A stretch of 64,000 nucleotides of DNA. Source: Anaerorhabdus sp036636695 (GTDB taxonomy: Bacteria > Bacillota_I > Bacilli_A > Erysipelotrichales > Erysipelotrichaceae). Location of the stretch: the NCBI RefSeq assembly GCF_036636695.1, contig NZ_JAVWNW010000003.1; one strand, written 5' to 3'. Position 1 is the stretch's first letter, and the number at the start of each line of letters is the position of its first letter. The translations under genes were made by a program, and so were the position numbers. This document shows, piece by piece, positions 17,870 through 25,837 of the stretch. The notes under the pieces are model-generated. The model had not been told where the DNA came from, made no database searches, and saw nothing but the letters and a program-made list of their open reading frames with translations.

Positions 17870-17907
17870 AAGAGTAGATGACATAAAAGTTGAATCTACT
17901 CTTTTCA
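17870..17907 (+). terminator. Terminator after kdgT
   Basis: AAGAGTAGAT (17870-17879) pairs with ATCTACTCTT (17894-17903), followed by TTC. Confidence 0.7.
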
Positions 17908-17977
17908 ATAACTTAGAATAAGAAAAGTAGGTTTAAAACTTAAAATCTTGTATAATATGGCTATCTGGAGGAAAGAT

Positions 17978-18715
17978 ATGAATAAATTTATAAAAATTGC
18001 TTTAACAGCAATACTAGCATTAACTTTAACGGCATGTGGTGAAAAACCAATGACAAAAGAAGAAGCATTTCAATATTATAGTGATGCTCTTGCAAATGTA
18101 ACAGAAGTGGATTCATACAATTGTGATGTAGAAATGAATTATTTGATTTCAGATGGTTCAAATGAAATCAAGATGGGTATTGGAATGAATCTTATCATTG
18201 AAGGACAAACAACAAATGCTCCTAAAGCAATGATGGCAATGGAAACACAAATGTTTGGAATGGATATCACAGGTGAAATATATTATGCAGATGGATATGT
18301 TTATACAAACACAATGGGAGAGAAGACAAAGGTATTGGGTTCAATTGATACATTAGAAGAATTTAAGAATACAGCAATTGATATCAAGAACTTTGAAGAT
18401 ATTAAAGTTACTAAGAAAGATGGTATTACAACATTAGAATTTAAGATGAACAATGATCAACTCAATCAAATGCTTGGAGAAAGCATGGGTGATGTTGTAG
18501 GTGATGATTCATTAAAGTATACCGATACTAAAATCATAGTTACAATAAATGCTGACAACATGATTAACGATATGGATGTGAGTGTTGCCGCTACTATGAA
18601 TGATGGAACAACCGAAGCAAATATTACTGTTCAAATGAAAATTGCTTATACTGAATTCAATTCAGCCAAAGTGATTTTGCCAGCAGATTTAGATTCATAT
18701 ACTTTAATAAGCTAA
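17978..18715 (+). CDS. Secreted lipoprotein, LppX/LolA-like fold suspected
   Basis: 245 residues. A lipoprotein signal MNKFIKIALTAILALTLTAC gives a mature Cys at residue 20. The body alternates Met-rich beta-strand segments (NEIKMGIGMNLIIEG, AMMAMETQMFGMDITGEIYYADGYVYTN) as in the half-barrel lipoproteins common in Firmicutes (DUF6612-like), whose function is unknown. The start is the ATG at 17978, with GGAGG 8 bases upstream; an upstream in-frame start at 17948 would lie on the TATAAT promoter box (17951-17956). It is a single gene between terminators. Confidence 0.75.
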   Translation: MNKFIKIALTAILALTLTACGEKPMTKEEAFQYYSDALANVTEVDSYNCDVEMNYLISDGSNEIKMGIGMNLIIEGQTTNAPKAMMAMETQMFGMDITGEIYYADGYVYTNTMGEKTKVLGSIDTLEEFKNTAIDIKNFEDIKVTKKDGITTLEFKMNNDQLNQMLGESMGDVVGDDSLKYTDTKIIVTINADNMINDMDVSVAATMNDGTTEANITVQMKIAYTEFNSAKVILPADLDSYTLIS

Positions 18716-18726
18716 AAGAATTATTT

Positions 18727-18768
18727 ACCTCGCTGTTTAACTTAAATGTGATAAGCGAGGTTTTATTT
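18727..18768 (+). terminator. Terminator after lipoprotein gene
   Basis: ACCTCGCT (18727-18734) pairs with AGCGAGGT (18754-18761) across a 19-base loop, followed by TTTATTT. Confidence 0.7.
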
Positions 18769-18832
18769 AAATTACTTACTGATTTATGCTGATTTAAGCG
18801 ATATAATAATTATGTAAGTGGAGGAGGAAATT

Positions 18833-19309
18833 ATGGATAAAAACTTAGTTTTCTATATGAATGCACTTCGAACAAGTTTTATGCAATATTATAAAGAAAA
18901 AATGGATGAAATAGGATTATCAAAAGGTCTTCATTATTTCATAATTGCGATTGGTTCGACATCAAAGTGTTCGCCTAATGAAGTTGCTCAAAGAACAAAA
19001 ATGGATGCTGGACATACTACAAGATATGTAAATAAATTGGTAGATGCTGGGTATGTGATTAAGGAACCTAATCCTAATGATGGACGTTCTTGTTATTTAA
19101 AGCTTACTGATAAAGGATTGAATGCCTACAAACAGTCTAAAAATATATTCAAGGATTGGACAGAAAGTATGATGTCAAATTTAACACAGGATGAAAGTGA
19201 ACAACTCATGATTCTACTATCTAAATTATTTAATGGAAAAGAAAATCAGTTTAATGAACAAATTGATCTTACCTCATATGAAAATCAAGAACTTAGAAAT
19301 AAAGAATAA
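18833..19309 (+). CDS. MarR family transcriptional regulator
   Basis: 158 residues with the MarR winged helix: NEVAQRTKMDAGHTTRYVNKLVDAGYV as recognition region and KEPNPNDGRSCYLKLTDKG as the wing with the conserved DGR. The start is the ATG at 18833 with GGAGGAGG 6 bases upstream; an in-frame GTG at 18818 would put the ribosome site inside the gene. Just upstream are two direct CTGATTTA copies (about 18779-18797) near the promoter, a possible binding site. It is followed after 47 bases by a lipoprotein gene with its own ribosome site, likely co-transcribed. Confidence 0.9.
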   Translation: MDKNLVFYMNALRTSFMQYYKEKMDEIGLSKGLHYFIIAIGSTSKCSPNEVAQRTKMDAGHTTRYVNKLVDAGYVIKEPNPNDGRSCYLKLTDKGLNAYKQSKNIFKDWTESMMSNLTQDESEQLMILLSKLFNGKENQFNEQIDLTSYENQELRNKE

Positions 19310-19356
19310 AAATATATAAGTTTGAATTACTTTATAAGACCTAAAGGAGCGAAACA

Positions 19357-19974
19357 ATGTTTAAAAAATATCTTGTTACTATTCTTATCATCTGTCTTAT
19401 GTTAATCTCCGGTTGCACTAAGCAAATGGAAAGAGGGACATTTACGGATGGTGTATATAAGAATACTTCACTAAATTTAAAAATTAGTTTTCCGACAGAA
19501 TTTGAGAAAACCAATCAAGACACGATGATTTTTAATAATGGCTGTCAGCCCTTGGAAATGGAAGATTGGAAAGCTGCTGTAAAGTCTTGTGAAGCTAAAG
19601 GATTGTCTGGTTACATTTGGGATTTAAGTCTTCAAAATAAATCTGGAAGCATATTAACAGGAATCTTGATTGAGGAAATAAAATCATCAAATACAACTCA
19701 GGAATTAATAGAACAACAAATAAGTAAAGCAAAGAGTTGGGCTGGCGAAACAGCCTTTATAACTGCTCCCTATGAATTGAAGATTCAAGGGAAAGCATTT
19801 CAAGCATTTTCATATATTGCCCCAAATGCCGATAATCCAACAGAAGAGTATTTTGGAATGAATGCAATCCGTATTGAAGGCAATTATGCAATATTAATCA
19901 CTATCTCAGTGAAATCTGATAATAAAGAAGATTTTAATAACATGATGAAAATTTATACTACCCAAAATAAATAA
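19357..19974 (+). CDS. Hypothetical lipoprotein
   Basis: 205 residues. The signal MFKKYLVTILIICLMLISGC ends in a lipobox with Cys at residue 20. The mature part is soluble and begins with a strand pattern (TFTDGVYKNTSLNLKISFP) seen in surface lipoproteins of unknown role; four internal cysteines or fewer are visible and no enzymatic motif is recognised. AAAGGAG precedes the ATG. It follows a MarR regulator and ends in a strong terminator, so the pair may be a regulated unit. Confidence 0.72.
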   Translation: MFKKYLVTILIICLMLISGCTKQMERGTFTDGVYKNTSLNLKISFPTEFEKTNQDTMIFNNGCQPLEMEDWKAAVKSCEAKGLSGYIWDLSLQNKSGSILTGILIEEIKSSNTTQELIEQQISKAKSWAGETAFITAPYELKIQGKAFQAFSYIAPNADNPTEEYFGMNAIRIEGNYAILITISVKSDNKEDFNNMMKIYTTQNK

Positions 19975-19980
19975 GATACT

Positions 19981-20025
19981 CGTTTATGTAAACAGAAAGT
20001 ACTGTAAGCATAAACGATTTTTTTT
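19981..20025 (+). terminator. Terminator after MarR-lipoprotein unit
   Basis: CGTTTATG (19981-19988) pairs with CATAAACG (20009-20016), with an inner ACAG/CTGT pairing, followed by a run of eight T. Confidence 0.85.
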
Positions 20026-20148
20026 ACAATTCAACAATATTGAACTTATATAGCAAATAATATATTATCTCATTATCTTTTGAAACTAATATAAATTTCA
20101 GCTATAATGATGAAGATATCAAAACATTGATGCTGGGGATGAGGGCAT

Positions 20149-22983
20149 ATGGCGACAAAAAAAGATATATTAAAGTGCATTGAAAGTGAAGATAAAAAAA
20201 ATCCGTATACTGATGAAATAATAGCGGATATTTTAGATTCTTCACGTGAAATAGTTACAAAGTTAAGAAAAGAGCTTTCAATTCCTGACTCACGTGAACG
20301 AAGAAAAAATGAATTATTTAGAATTCTCCAACTTTTGATTGAACAGAATCCAGATGTTTCTAATCGTTCGCTAACAAAGAAATTGAATGATGAACAATTT
20401 ATTATAGGGAAATATGCAGTACAAAAGATACGTGAACAAATTGAAGGTGGAAATGTTAATCCAAAAGGAAAAAAGACCTATTTTCAAAATGTTGTTGGTG
20501 CAAATGGTTCACTTAAAAATGTTATTCAACAAGCAATTGCATCAGTTAGCTATCCGCCATATGGCTTAGATTGTTGTTTAATTGGTAATTATGGTACAGG
20601 ACGGGCGATGATTGTTCATGAAATGTTTCAATTTGCGAAAAGTCTAGATCGTGTTAAGGAAATGCAACTCTATGAAATTGATTGCATAGACTATTTGGAA
20701 CGACCATTAGAATTATTAGCGTGCTTATTTGGGCAAGGTGATGTTCTGGGCGCTATCGAAAATTATAATTCTGGGTTCATCTATATTAAAAACATTCAGT
20801 TCTTTCCACCGCAGGGATTAGAAACACTCTACCGATATTTGGATAAGAAAGTTTTCACGCGACTAAATGATAATCAGACACAACGTGAAAGTCATGCATT
20901 TATTGTGGGAAGCATTAATGCAAAGAACACATCAACAATTGCCAGAGAAATACTTCGTCATTTTCCAATGACTATTGAAATACCAACATTTATTGAGCGA
21001 CCTCTTCATGAACGAGTAGATTTAATAAAATCATCTTTTATTCATGAAAGTCAAAAAATGGATTTAGATATAACCGTAAGAAGAGATGTTCAACTCGCTT
21101 TAGTTAGTCAAGATTATCCAGAAAATATTAAGCAATTACTCGCCGAAATAAAAGTTGCTTGTGCAAAGGCATTTGTTGAAAGTAAATTAAACAACAAAGC
21201 TGATTTAACAATTGAAACACGATTTTTAACAGAGGCCTTTTCTACACCAAAATTGACAAATGATAAGGATACTTCCATTTGGATTCGTGGTGATTTAGTT
21301 TTTGTGGCGGGAAATGAAAAAGTATACTCTCGTACGAAATTGAATGAAAATTGGGATCATTATACAAAAATAGAGAAGCGATTTACAGAACTCAAAAATG
21401 CTGGTATCGATAATGAAGAAGTTGAAAAACTGTTATCCAAGGAAATAGAATACAGTCTCTCTCAGCAAATAAGAGATGTTCAAAAGAGTAAACTTTCGCG
21501 AGAAGAAATATCAATGATTGCCGGTGAAGAAATATTGAATTTATCGCAATCAATTTATGATAAAGCAAAATTAGATTTGCCATATTTAGATCAATCAATA
21601 GTTTTTCCATTAGCAGTGCATCTTAAAATGTTAAAAGATAGAAGACAATATTCTAAAAATACTTTAACTTCTGAGTTAAATGAAATTAAACAAAATTGTC
21701 CTAAAGAATTCTTAATAGCAAAGAATATACTTGATAATGTGTCGCGTAAATTTAAACTTCCATATCTACAAGATGAAGTAGGTTATCTTGCAATTTATTT
21801 TCAAAAATTTCAAAGTAATTATAATGCTGACTCAAAAAAAATTGCGGTTCTTGTTGTTTCGCATGGTCATGTAGCAAGTGCAATGGCTGAAGCTGCAAAT
21901 GTAATTATGGGTGAAAATCATGCTCATGCATTAGATCTTGAATATGAAGATACGCCACGCATTATGTGTGATAAAGTGATTTCAAAAGTAAAGCAAATTG
22001 ATGAAGGAAAAGGAACTATTATTTTAGCTGATATGGGTTCATTACTTCAGGTTCGTGCTAAGATTGAGCAAGCGCTAAATATTCATGTAGGTGTTTTAGG
22101 TAGAACAGATACATTATTAGTTATTGAATGTATTCGTAAAACTTTATGGACACAAGATAGTTTAGATGAGATTATACGTTCAATTGATTCAAAAGAAACA
22201 ATGAATACATATGAGAATCAAAATATTCAACATGAACGTCCACCAGCAATTATTACATGCTGTATTACAGGCGAAGGCGCTGCAATTCATCTAGAAAATT
22301 ATTTGCGTCAACAATTTGAAACTGTCTTTAGAAATATTGTTTGGATTCATGTTGGCTATATTGAGCAAGCATTAATAAAGAATCGATTAGGGGAAATCAG
22401 CAAAGATTATGATGTGCTTGCTTGTGTAGGAACACTAAATCCAAATTTAATTGATATTCCATTCTTTACAGCAGAAGAAGTTTATCAAAGTGAAGGATTG
22501 AAAAGATTAAAACAATCACTTATGAATAGTACAAACCTTTTTAATCCACTTGAAGAGGTCTTGAATGATAACTGTATTTTAATTGAGAAGAAGTTAAATA
22601 CAAAAGAAGAAGTACTTGATAAAATTGTTCATCAATTGATAAAAGAGAGTTACGTAACTTCAGATTTCCTTTTGAGTGTTTATAAAAGAGAAGCTTTTTT
22701 GCCAACATATTTAAAAGGTGGACTTGCAATTCCTCATGGAGAGACACAATATATTACAAAATCAGTCATTCATATCACAAAATTAGACAAACCAATTTGT
22801 TGGGATGGTGAAAATATGGTTGATTTCATATTCATGATTGCCATTGATGAAGACCATAGAATGGCTTTTGAAGAGCTATTTCAAAGGGTTAGAGAGCCTG
22901 CATTCATTGATTTGTTGAAGTCAGCAAAGACATCAAAAGAAATTTTGAGTAAATTTTTAGATAATACAGTATTAGACAAATAA
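20149..22983 (+). CDS. LevR/DagR-type PRD and PTS-domain regulator with degenerate AAA+ core
   Basis: 944 residues. Order: N-terminal helix-turn-helix-like part (1-110), an AAA+ domain related to sigma-54 activators (about 120-340), a PRD (about 420-560, with EVGYLAIYFQ), an EIIA-mannose-like domain (VSHGHVASAMAEA with candidate phospho-His), a Gat-type EIIB-like segment (ITCCITGEGAAIHLE) and a C-terminal fructose-type EIIA (LAIPHGE, candidate phospho-His). The ATPase is degenerate: Walker A reads GNYGTGRA (Lys to Arg), the GAFTGA loop is absent after CLFG, and the Walker B end reads IYIKNIQFFPP where LevR has a DE pair. It can therefore hardly drive sigma-54 open-complex formation; control by PTS phosphorylation of a direct DNA-binding protein is more likely. 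It precedes the PTS genes it probably controls. Confidence 0.85.
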   Translation: MATKKDILKCIESEDKKNPYTDEIIADILDSSREIVTKLRKELSIPDSRERRKNELFRILQLLIEQNPDVSNRSLTKKLNDEQFIIGKYAVQKIREQIEGGNVNPKGKKTYFQNVVGANGSLKNVIQQAIASVSYPPYGLDCCLIGNYGTGRAMIVHEMFQFAKSLDRVKEMQLYEIDCIDYLERPLELLACLFGQGDVLGAIENYNSGFIYIKNIQFFPPQGLETLYRYLDKKVFTRLNDNQTQRESHAFIVGSINAKNTSTIAREILRHFPMTIEIPTFIERPLHERVDLIKSSFIHESQKMDLDITVRRDVQLALVSQDYPENIKQLLAEIKVACAKAFVESKLNNKADLTIETRFLTEAFSTPKLTNDKDTSIWIRGDLVFVAGNEKVYSRTKLNENWDHYTKIEKRFTELKNAGIDNEEVEKLLSKEIEYSLSQQIRDVQKSKLSREEISMIAGEEILNLSQSIYDKAKLDLPYLDQSIVFPLAVHLKMLKDRRQYSKNTLTSELNEIKQNCPKEFLIAKNILDNVSRKFKLPYLQDEVGYLAIYFQKFQSNYNADSKKIAVLVVSHGHVASAMAEAANVIMGENHAHALDLEYEDTPRIMCDKVISKVKQIDEGKGTIILADMGSLLQVRAKIEQALNIHVGVLGRTDTLLVIECIRKTLWTQDSLDEIIRSIDSKETMNTYENQNIQHERPPAIITCCITGEGAAIHLENYLRQQFETVFRNIVWIHVGYIEQALIKNRLGEISKDYDVLACVGTLNPNLIDIPFFTAEEVYQSEGLKRLKQSLMNSTNLFNPLEEVLNDNCILIEKKLNTKEEVLDKIVHQLIKESYVTSDFLLSVYKREAFLPTYLKGGLAIPHGETQYITKSVIHITKLDKPICWDGENMVDFIFMIAIDEDHRMAFEELFQRVREPAFIDLLKSAKTSKEILSKFLDNTVLDK

Positions 22984-23024
22984 AATCCTTCTAACGCCAC
23001 TATACTAGTAAGCGTAGGAGGATT
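22984..23024 (+). promoter_or_regulatory. Hairpin covering the aldolase ribosome site
   Basis: Bases 22984-22997 (AATCCTTCTAACGC) pair with 23012-23024 (GCGTAGGAGGATT), 13 pairs with one wobble and one bulged A, loop of 14 bases holding ACTAGT. The 3' arm contains the AGGAGG ribosome site of the next gene, and TTTTATTT follows. It is both a terminator-shaped hairpin for the regulator gene and a block on aldolase translation. Confidence 0.65.
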
Positions 23025-23030
23025 TTATTT

Positions 23031-23657
23031 ATGATACAAGGACAAAACTTTCCTCAAGTTACAGTTATACTACGTGGTTACAATTATGAAAGCGTACGGT
23101 CTGTTGTAAGTGCAATGGTAGGAACTAAACTAAGGTCAGTAGAAATTACAATGAATTCTAAAGACGCAATTGAGACAATCAAAAAAATTGCGAATGAATT
23201 TAAAGATGAAATTCTTGTAGGTGCAGGAACTGTATTAACTTATGATCAAGCAATGGAGTGTATACAAGCAGGAGTGCAATTTATTCTATCGCCAGTCGTC
23301 TTAAGTAAAGACATTCTTGATTTGTGCAAGGAGCATCAAGTTATTTCTGTTCCAGGTGCATTTAGTCCTTCAGAAATTTGGAAATCGTTTGTTGATGGAG
23401 CTGATATTGTAAAAGTTTTTCCTGCCGCTCGATTAGATAAGAAGTATTTTCAAGATATTCAAGCTCCATTGGGTAAACTACCATTAATGATTGTGGGAGG
23501 TATTAATGGAGACAATGTACAAGAATACTTTGATGCAGGAGTAAGTTATGCAGGGATTGGTTCAGGAATTTTCAATAAGCAAGACATTGTTAATTGTGAT
23601 GAACGTGCATTAAAAAAATCGATTGAAGAATTTGAAACAAAAGTAAAGTGGGGATAA
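23031..23657 (+). CDS. eda: KDPG/KHG-type aldolase
   Basis: 208 residues of the class I KDPG aldolase family. The Schiff-base Lys is in GADIVKVFPAARLD (family: KFFPA), the catalytic Glu in SVEITMN, and GAGTVL and GGINGDNV are the phosphate-binding regions. It cleaves 2-keto-3-deoxy-6-phospho-sugar acids to pyruvate and glyceraldehyde 3-phosphate. It is the first gene of a run with galactitol-type EIIA, EIIB, EIIC and an IlvD/Edd dehydratase, so its substrate should be made by that dehydratase. DgaF-type aldolases of aminosugar-acid pathways are an alternative. The AGGAGG ribosome site lies in a stable hairpin. Confidence 0.88.
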   Translation: MIQGQNFPQVTVILRGYNYESVRSVVSAMVGTKLRSVEITMNSKDAIETIKKIANEFKDEILVGAGTVLTYDQAMECIQAGVQFILSPVVLSKDILDLCKEHQVISVPGAFSPSEIWKSFVDGADIVKVFPAARLDKKYFQDIQAPLGKLPLMIVGGINGDNVQEYFDAGVSYAGIGSGIFNKQDIVNCDERALKKSIEEFETKVKWG

Positions 23658-23659
23658 AT

Positions 23660-24118
23660 ATGGAAACTAATTTTAATGAAACACAGGTTCTTGTCATTGA
23701 AGATACATTAGCTAAAGAAGAAGTATTAGAAAAAATGGCAAATGTGTTAAAAGAAAAGGGATTTGTGAAGGATAGTTATTTATCCGCAATTTTAGAAAGA
23801 GAAAAGATATATCCGACAGGGTTAGAAAATGAATCTATTCATGTTGCAATTCCACATTGTGATATTGCAAACGTAAATCATGCAGCACTATGTGTAGGAG
23901 TGCTTAAACAACCAATTAAATTTGCGAAAATGGATGATCCTGATACGAATATTGATGTGTCATTAATTATTATGATGGCACTCACTGAACCTCACGGACA
24001 TATTGAAATGCTACAAAAAATTATCGCATTGATTCAAGATCAAGAATTACTTGAAAAAGTAATCACAGCTACAGAGCCTTCTGTAGTGTATGACTTAACG
24101 AAAGACAAACTACTATAG
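23660..24118 (+). CDS. PTS EIIA component (fructose/galactitol type)
   Basis: 152 residues of the PTS EIIA type 2 fold. The phosphoryl-accepting His is in VAIPHCD (about residue 71). It takes phosphate from HPr and passes it to EIIB. I chose the ATG at 23660, with GTGGGG ending 6 bases upstream; an in-frame GTG at 23648 overlaps the aldolase stop and is less likely. It starts 2 bases after the aldolase gene, so the two are coupled, and is followed after 11 bases by EIIB. Confidence 0.88.
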   Translation: METNFNETQVLVIEDTLAKEEVLEKMANVLKEKGFVKDSYLSAILEREKIYPTGLENESIHVAIPHCDIANVNHAALCVGVLKQPIKFAKMDDPDTNIDVSLIIMMALTEPHGHIEMLQKIIALIQDQELLEKVITATEPSVVYDLTKDKLL

Positions 24119-24129
24119 GAGGTAGAAAA

Positions 24130-24408
24130 ATGAAAAGAATTTTAATAGCTTGTGGAAATGGAGTTGCAACATCAACAGTTGTAGCTACAAAAATCAGAGA
24201 GAAATGTGCTGATGAAGGATTAGATGTAAACGTAATTCAATGTAAATTACTAGAAGTAGAATCAAAAGTTGAAGATTTCGATTTGCTTGTAACAACTGGA
24301 AAATATTCAAATGATTCAATTTCAATTCCTATTGTGGGAGCAATTTCATTATTAACTGGAATTAATGAAGAAGAAACATTAGATAAAATTGTTAGTTATT
24401 TAAAATAG
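24130..24408 (+). CDS. PTS EIIB component, galactitol type
   Basis: 92 residues, full length for the family. The N-terminus ILIACGNGVATSTVVATKI has the phosphorylated Cys at residue 8 within the P-loop-like CGNGVATS typical of GatB. It relays phosphate from EIIA to the sugar during import by EIIC. AGGAGG lies 7 bases before the ATG. It sits between EIIA and EIIC in the same orientation with short gaps. Confidence 0.92.
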   Translation: MKRILIACGNGVATSTVVATKIREKCADEGLDVNVIQCKLLEVESKVEDFDLLVTTGKYSNDSISIPIVGAISLLTGINEEETLDKIVSYLK

Positions 24409-24429
24409 AAAATTAAGAGGAGATAGACT

Positions 24430-25791
24430 ATGCAAGGAATATTAGATTTAATCTATGCTGGTTTCCAGACAATATTAAATGCTGGGTCACTAGTAATGCT
24501 TCCAATTATCATTACTTTAATTGGACTTGTATTTGGAGTTAAATTTTCAAAGGCATTTAAATCAGGGGTTACTATTGCGATTGGATTTGCAGGTATCAAT
24601 TTAGTAGTAAATTTATTGAAAAGTAATATTGGTCCTGCTGCACAAGCAATGGTCCAAAACTTTGGTATTAATTTAGATATTATTGATGTAGGTTGGGGTG
24701 CAATTGCCTCAGTTACATGGGCATCACCAATTATTGCGATTCTTGTCTTTGAAATTTTATTCATTAATATTGTGATGTTAACATTAAAGTTAACAGATAC
24801 AATGGATGTGGATATTTGGAATTATCATCATATGGCTATTGTAGGTATTATGACTTACTTTGTTACAAATAATGTATTCTTAGCGATGGGTGCAACAGCA
24901 GTAATGGCATTGGTTACATTTAAATTTTCTGATTGGACAGCACCACTCGTTGAAAAATATTTTGGAATTCCAGATGTATCGTTACCAACAGTTTCAGCAG
25001 TTTCATCTGTAATTATAGCAGCACCTATGAACTGGCTATTAGATCGTATTCCAGTCATTAATAAAATTGATTTCTCTGTTTCAAGTGCTAAGAAATATTT
25101 AGGATTCTTTGGTGAACCAATGATGCTTGGAATTATTCTTGGTGTTGGTATTGGTTTGCTTGCGAAATATGATTTAGCACAATCATTTAACTTAGGTGTT
25201 AATATGGCTGCTGTAATGGTATTGATTCCAAAGATGACTTCATTGTTTATGGAAGGTTTAATGCCTATTTCTGAAGCAGCAAAAAAATTCTGTCAAAAAA
25301 GATTCAAAGGAAGAAAATTACTTATTGGGTTAGATGCAGCAGTTATTGTTGGTAATGAAAATGTTATCACTACTTCATTAATCTTAACTCCGCTTGTAAT
25401 TGCATTAGCAGTAATTCTTCCAGGGAATAGAGTACTACCATTTGCGGATTTAGCAGTATTAACATTCCGTGTAGCGCTTGTTGTAGCAATTTGTAAGGGT
25501 AACTTATTTAGAAGCATCATTATTGGTTTAGTAACAATGGCAGCAGTTTTATTGGCTGGAACTATTACTTCACCAGTATTAACTGCCCTTGCAACATCTG
25601 TTGGTCTACAATTTGACGGTGGTATTGCATCATTTGCAGCAACAAGTTTAACTCAAAGTTTCTTGGTATTTGAAGCATTTGTAACGAATCCATTGATATT
25701 TGTACCATTATTATTGGCAGTCTTTGGTGTAGTATGGTTCTTCATAGAAAAGAAAAAGAAAACAACTGTTGTAGAAGAAACTGTAGAATAA
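24430..25791 (+). CDS. PTS EIIC component, galactitol type
   Basis: 453 residues with about ten to twelve membrane segments; the pattern LPIIITLIGLVFGVKFSKAFKSGVTIAIGFAGINLV near the start and GNENVITTSLILTPLVIALAVILPGNRVLPFADLA late are GatC-type. It is the membrane channel of the PTS and carries out import with phosphorylation. GatC relatives include galactitol, and sugar-acid transporters in loci with dehydratases and aldolases, as here. The hydrophilic tail EKKKKTTVVEETVE ends the protein. A small hairpin separates it from the dehydratase gene. Confidence 0.9.
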   Translation: MQGILDLIYAGFQTILNAGSLVMLPIIITLIGLVFGVKFSKAFKSGVTIAIGFAGINLVVNLLKSNIGPAAQAMVQNFGINLDIIDVGWGAIASVTWASPIIAILVFEILFINIVMLTLKLTDTMDVDIWNYHHMAIVGIMTYFVTNNVFLAMGATAVMALVTFKFSDWTAPLVEKYFGIPDVSLPTVSAVSSVIIAAPMNWLLDRIPVINKIDFSVSSAKKYLGFFGEPMMLGIILGVGIGLLAKYDLAQSFNLGVNMAAVMVLIPKMTSLFMEGLMPISEAAKKFCQKRFKGRKLLIGLDAAVIVGNENVITTSLILTPLVIALAVILPGNRVLPFADLAVLTFRVALVVAICKGNLFRSIIIGLVTMAAVLLAGTITSPVLTALATSVGLQFDGGIASFAATSLTQSFLVFEAFVTNPLIFVPLLLAVFGVVWFFIEKKKKTTVVEETVE

Positions 25792-25794
25792 GGC

Positions 25795-25822
25795 AAAGAG
25801 GATGAAAGTCCTCTTTATCATT
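25795..25822 (+). terminator. Weak hairpin between EIIC and dehydratase genes
   Basis: AAAGAGGA (25795-25802) pairs perfectly with TCCTCTTT (25809-25816), followed by ATCATTT. With a poor T tail it may only lower read-through or mark an RNA-processing point inside the operon. Confidence 0.5.
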
Positions 25823-25837
25823 TAGAAAGAGGGAAAT

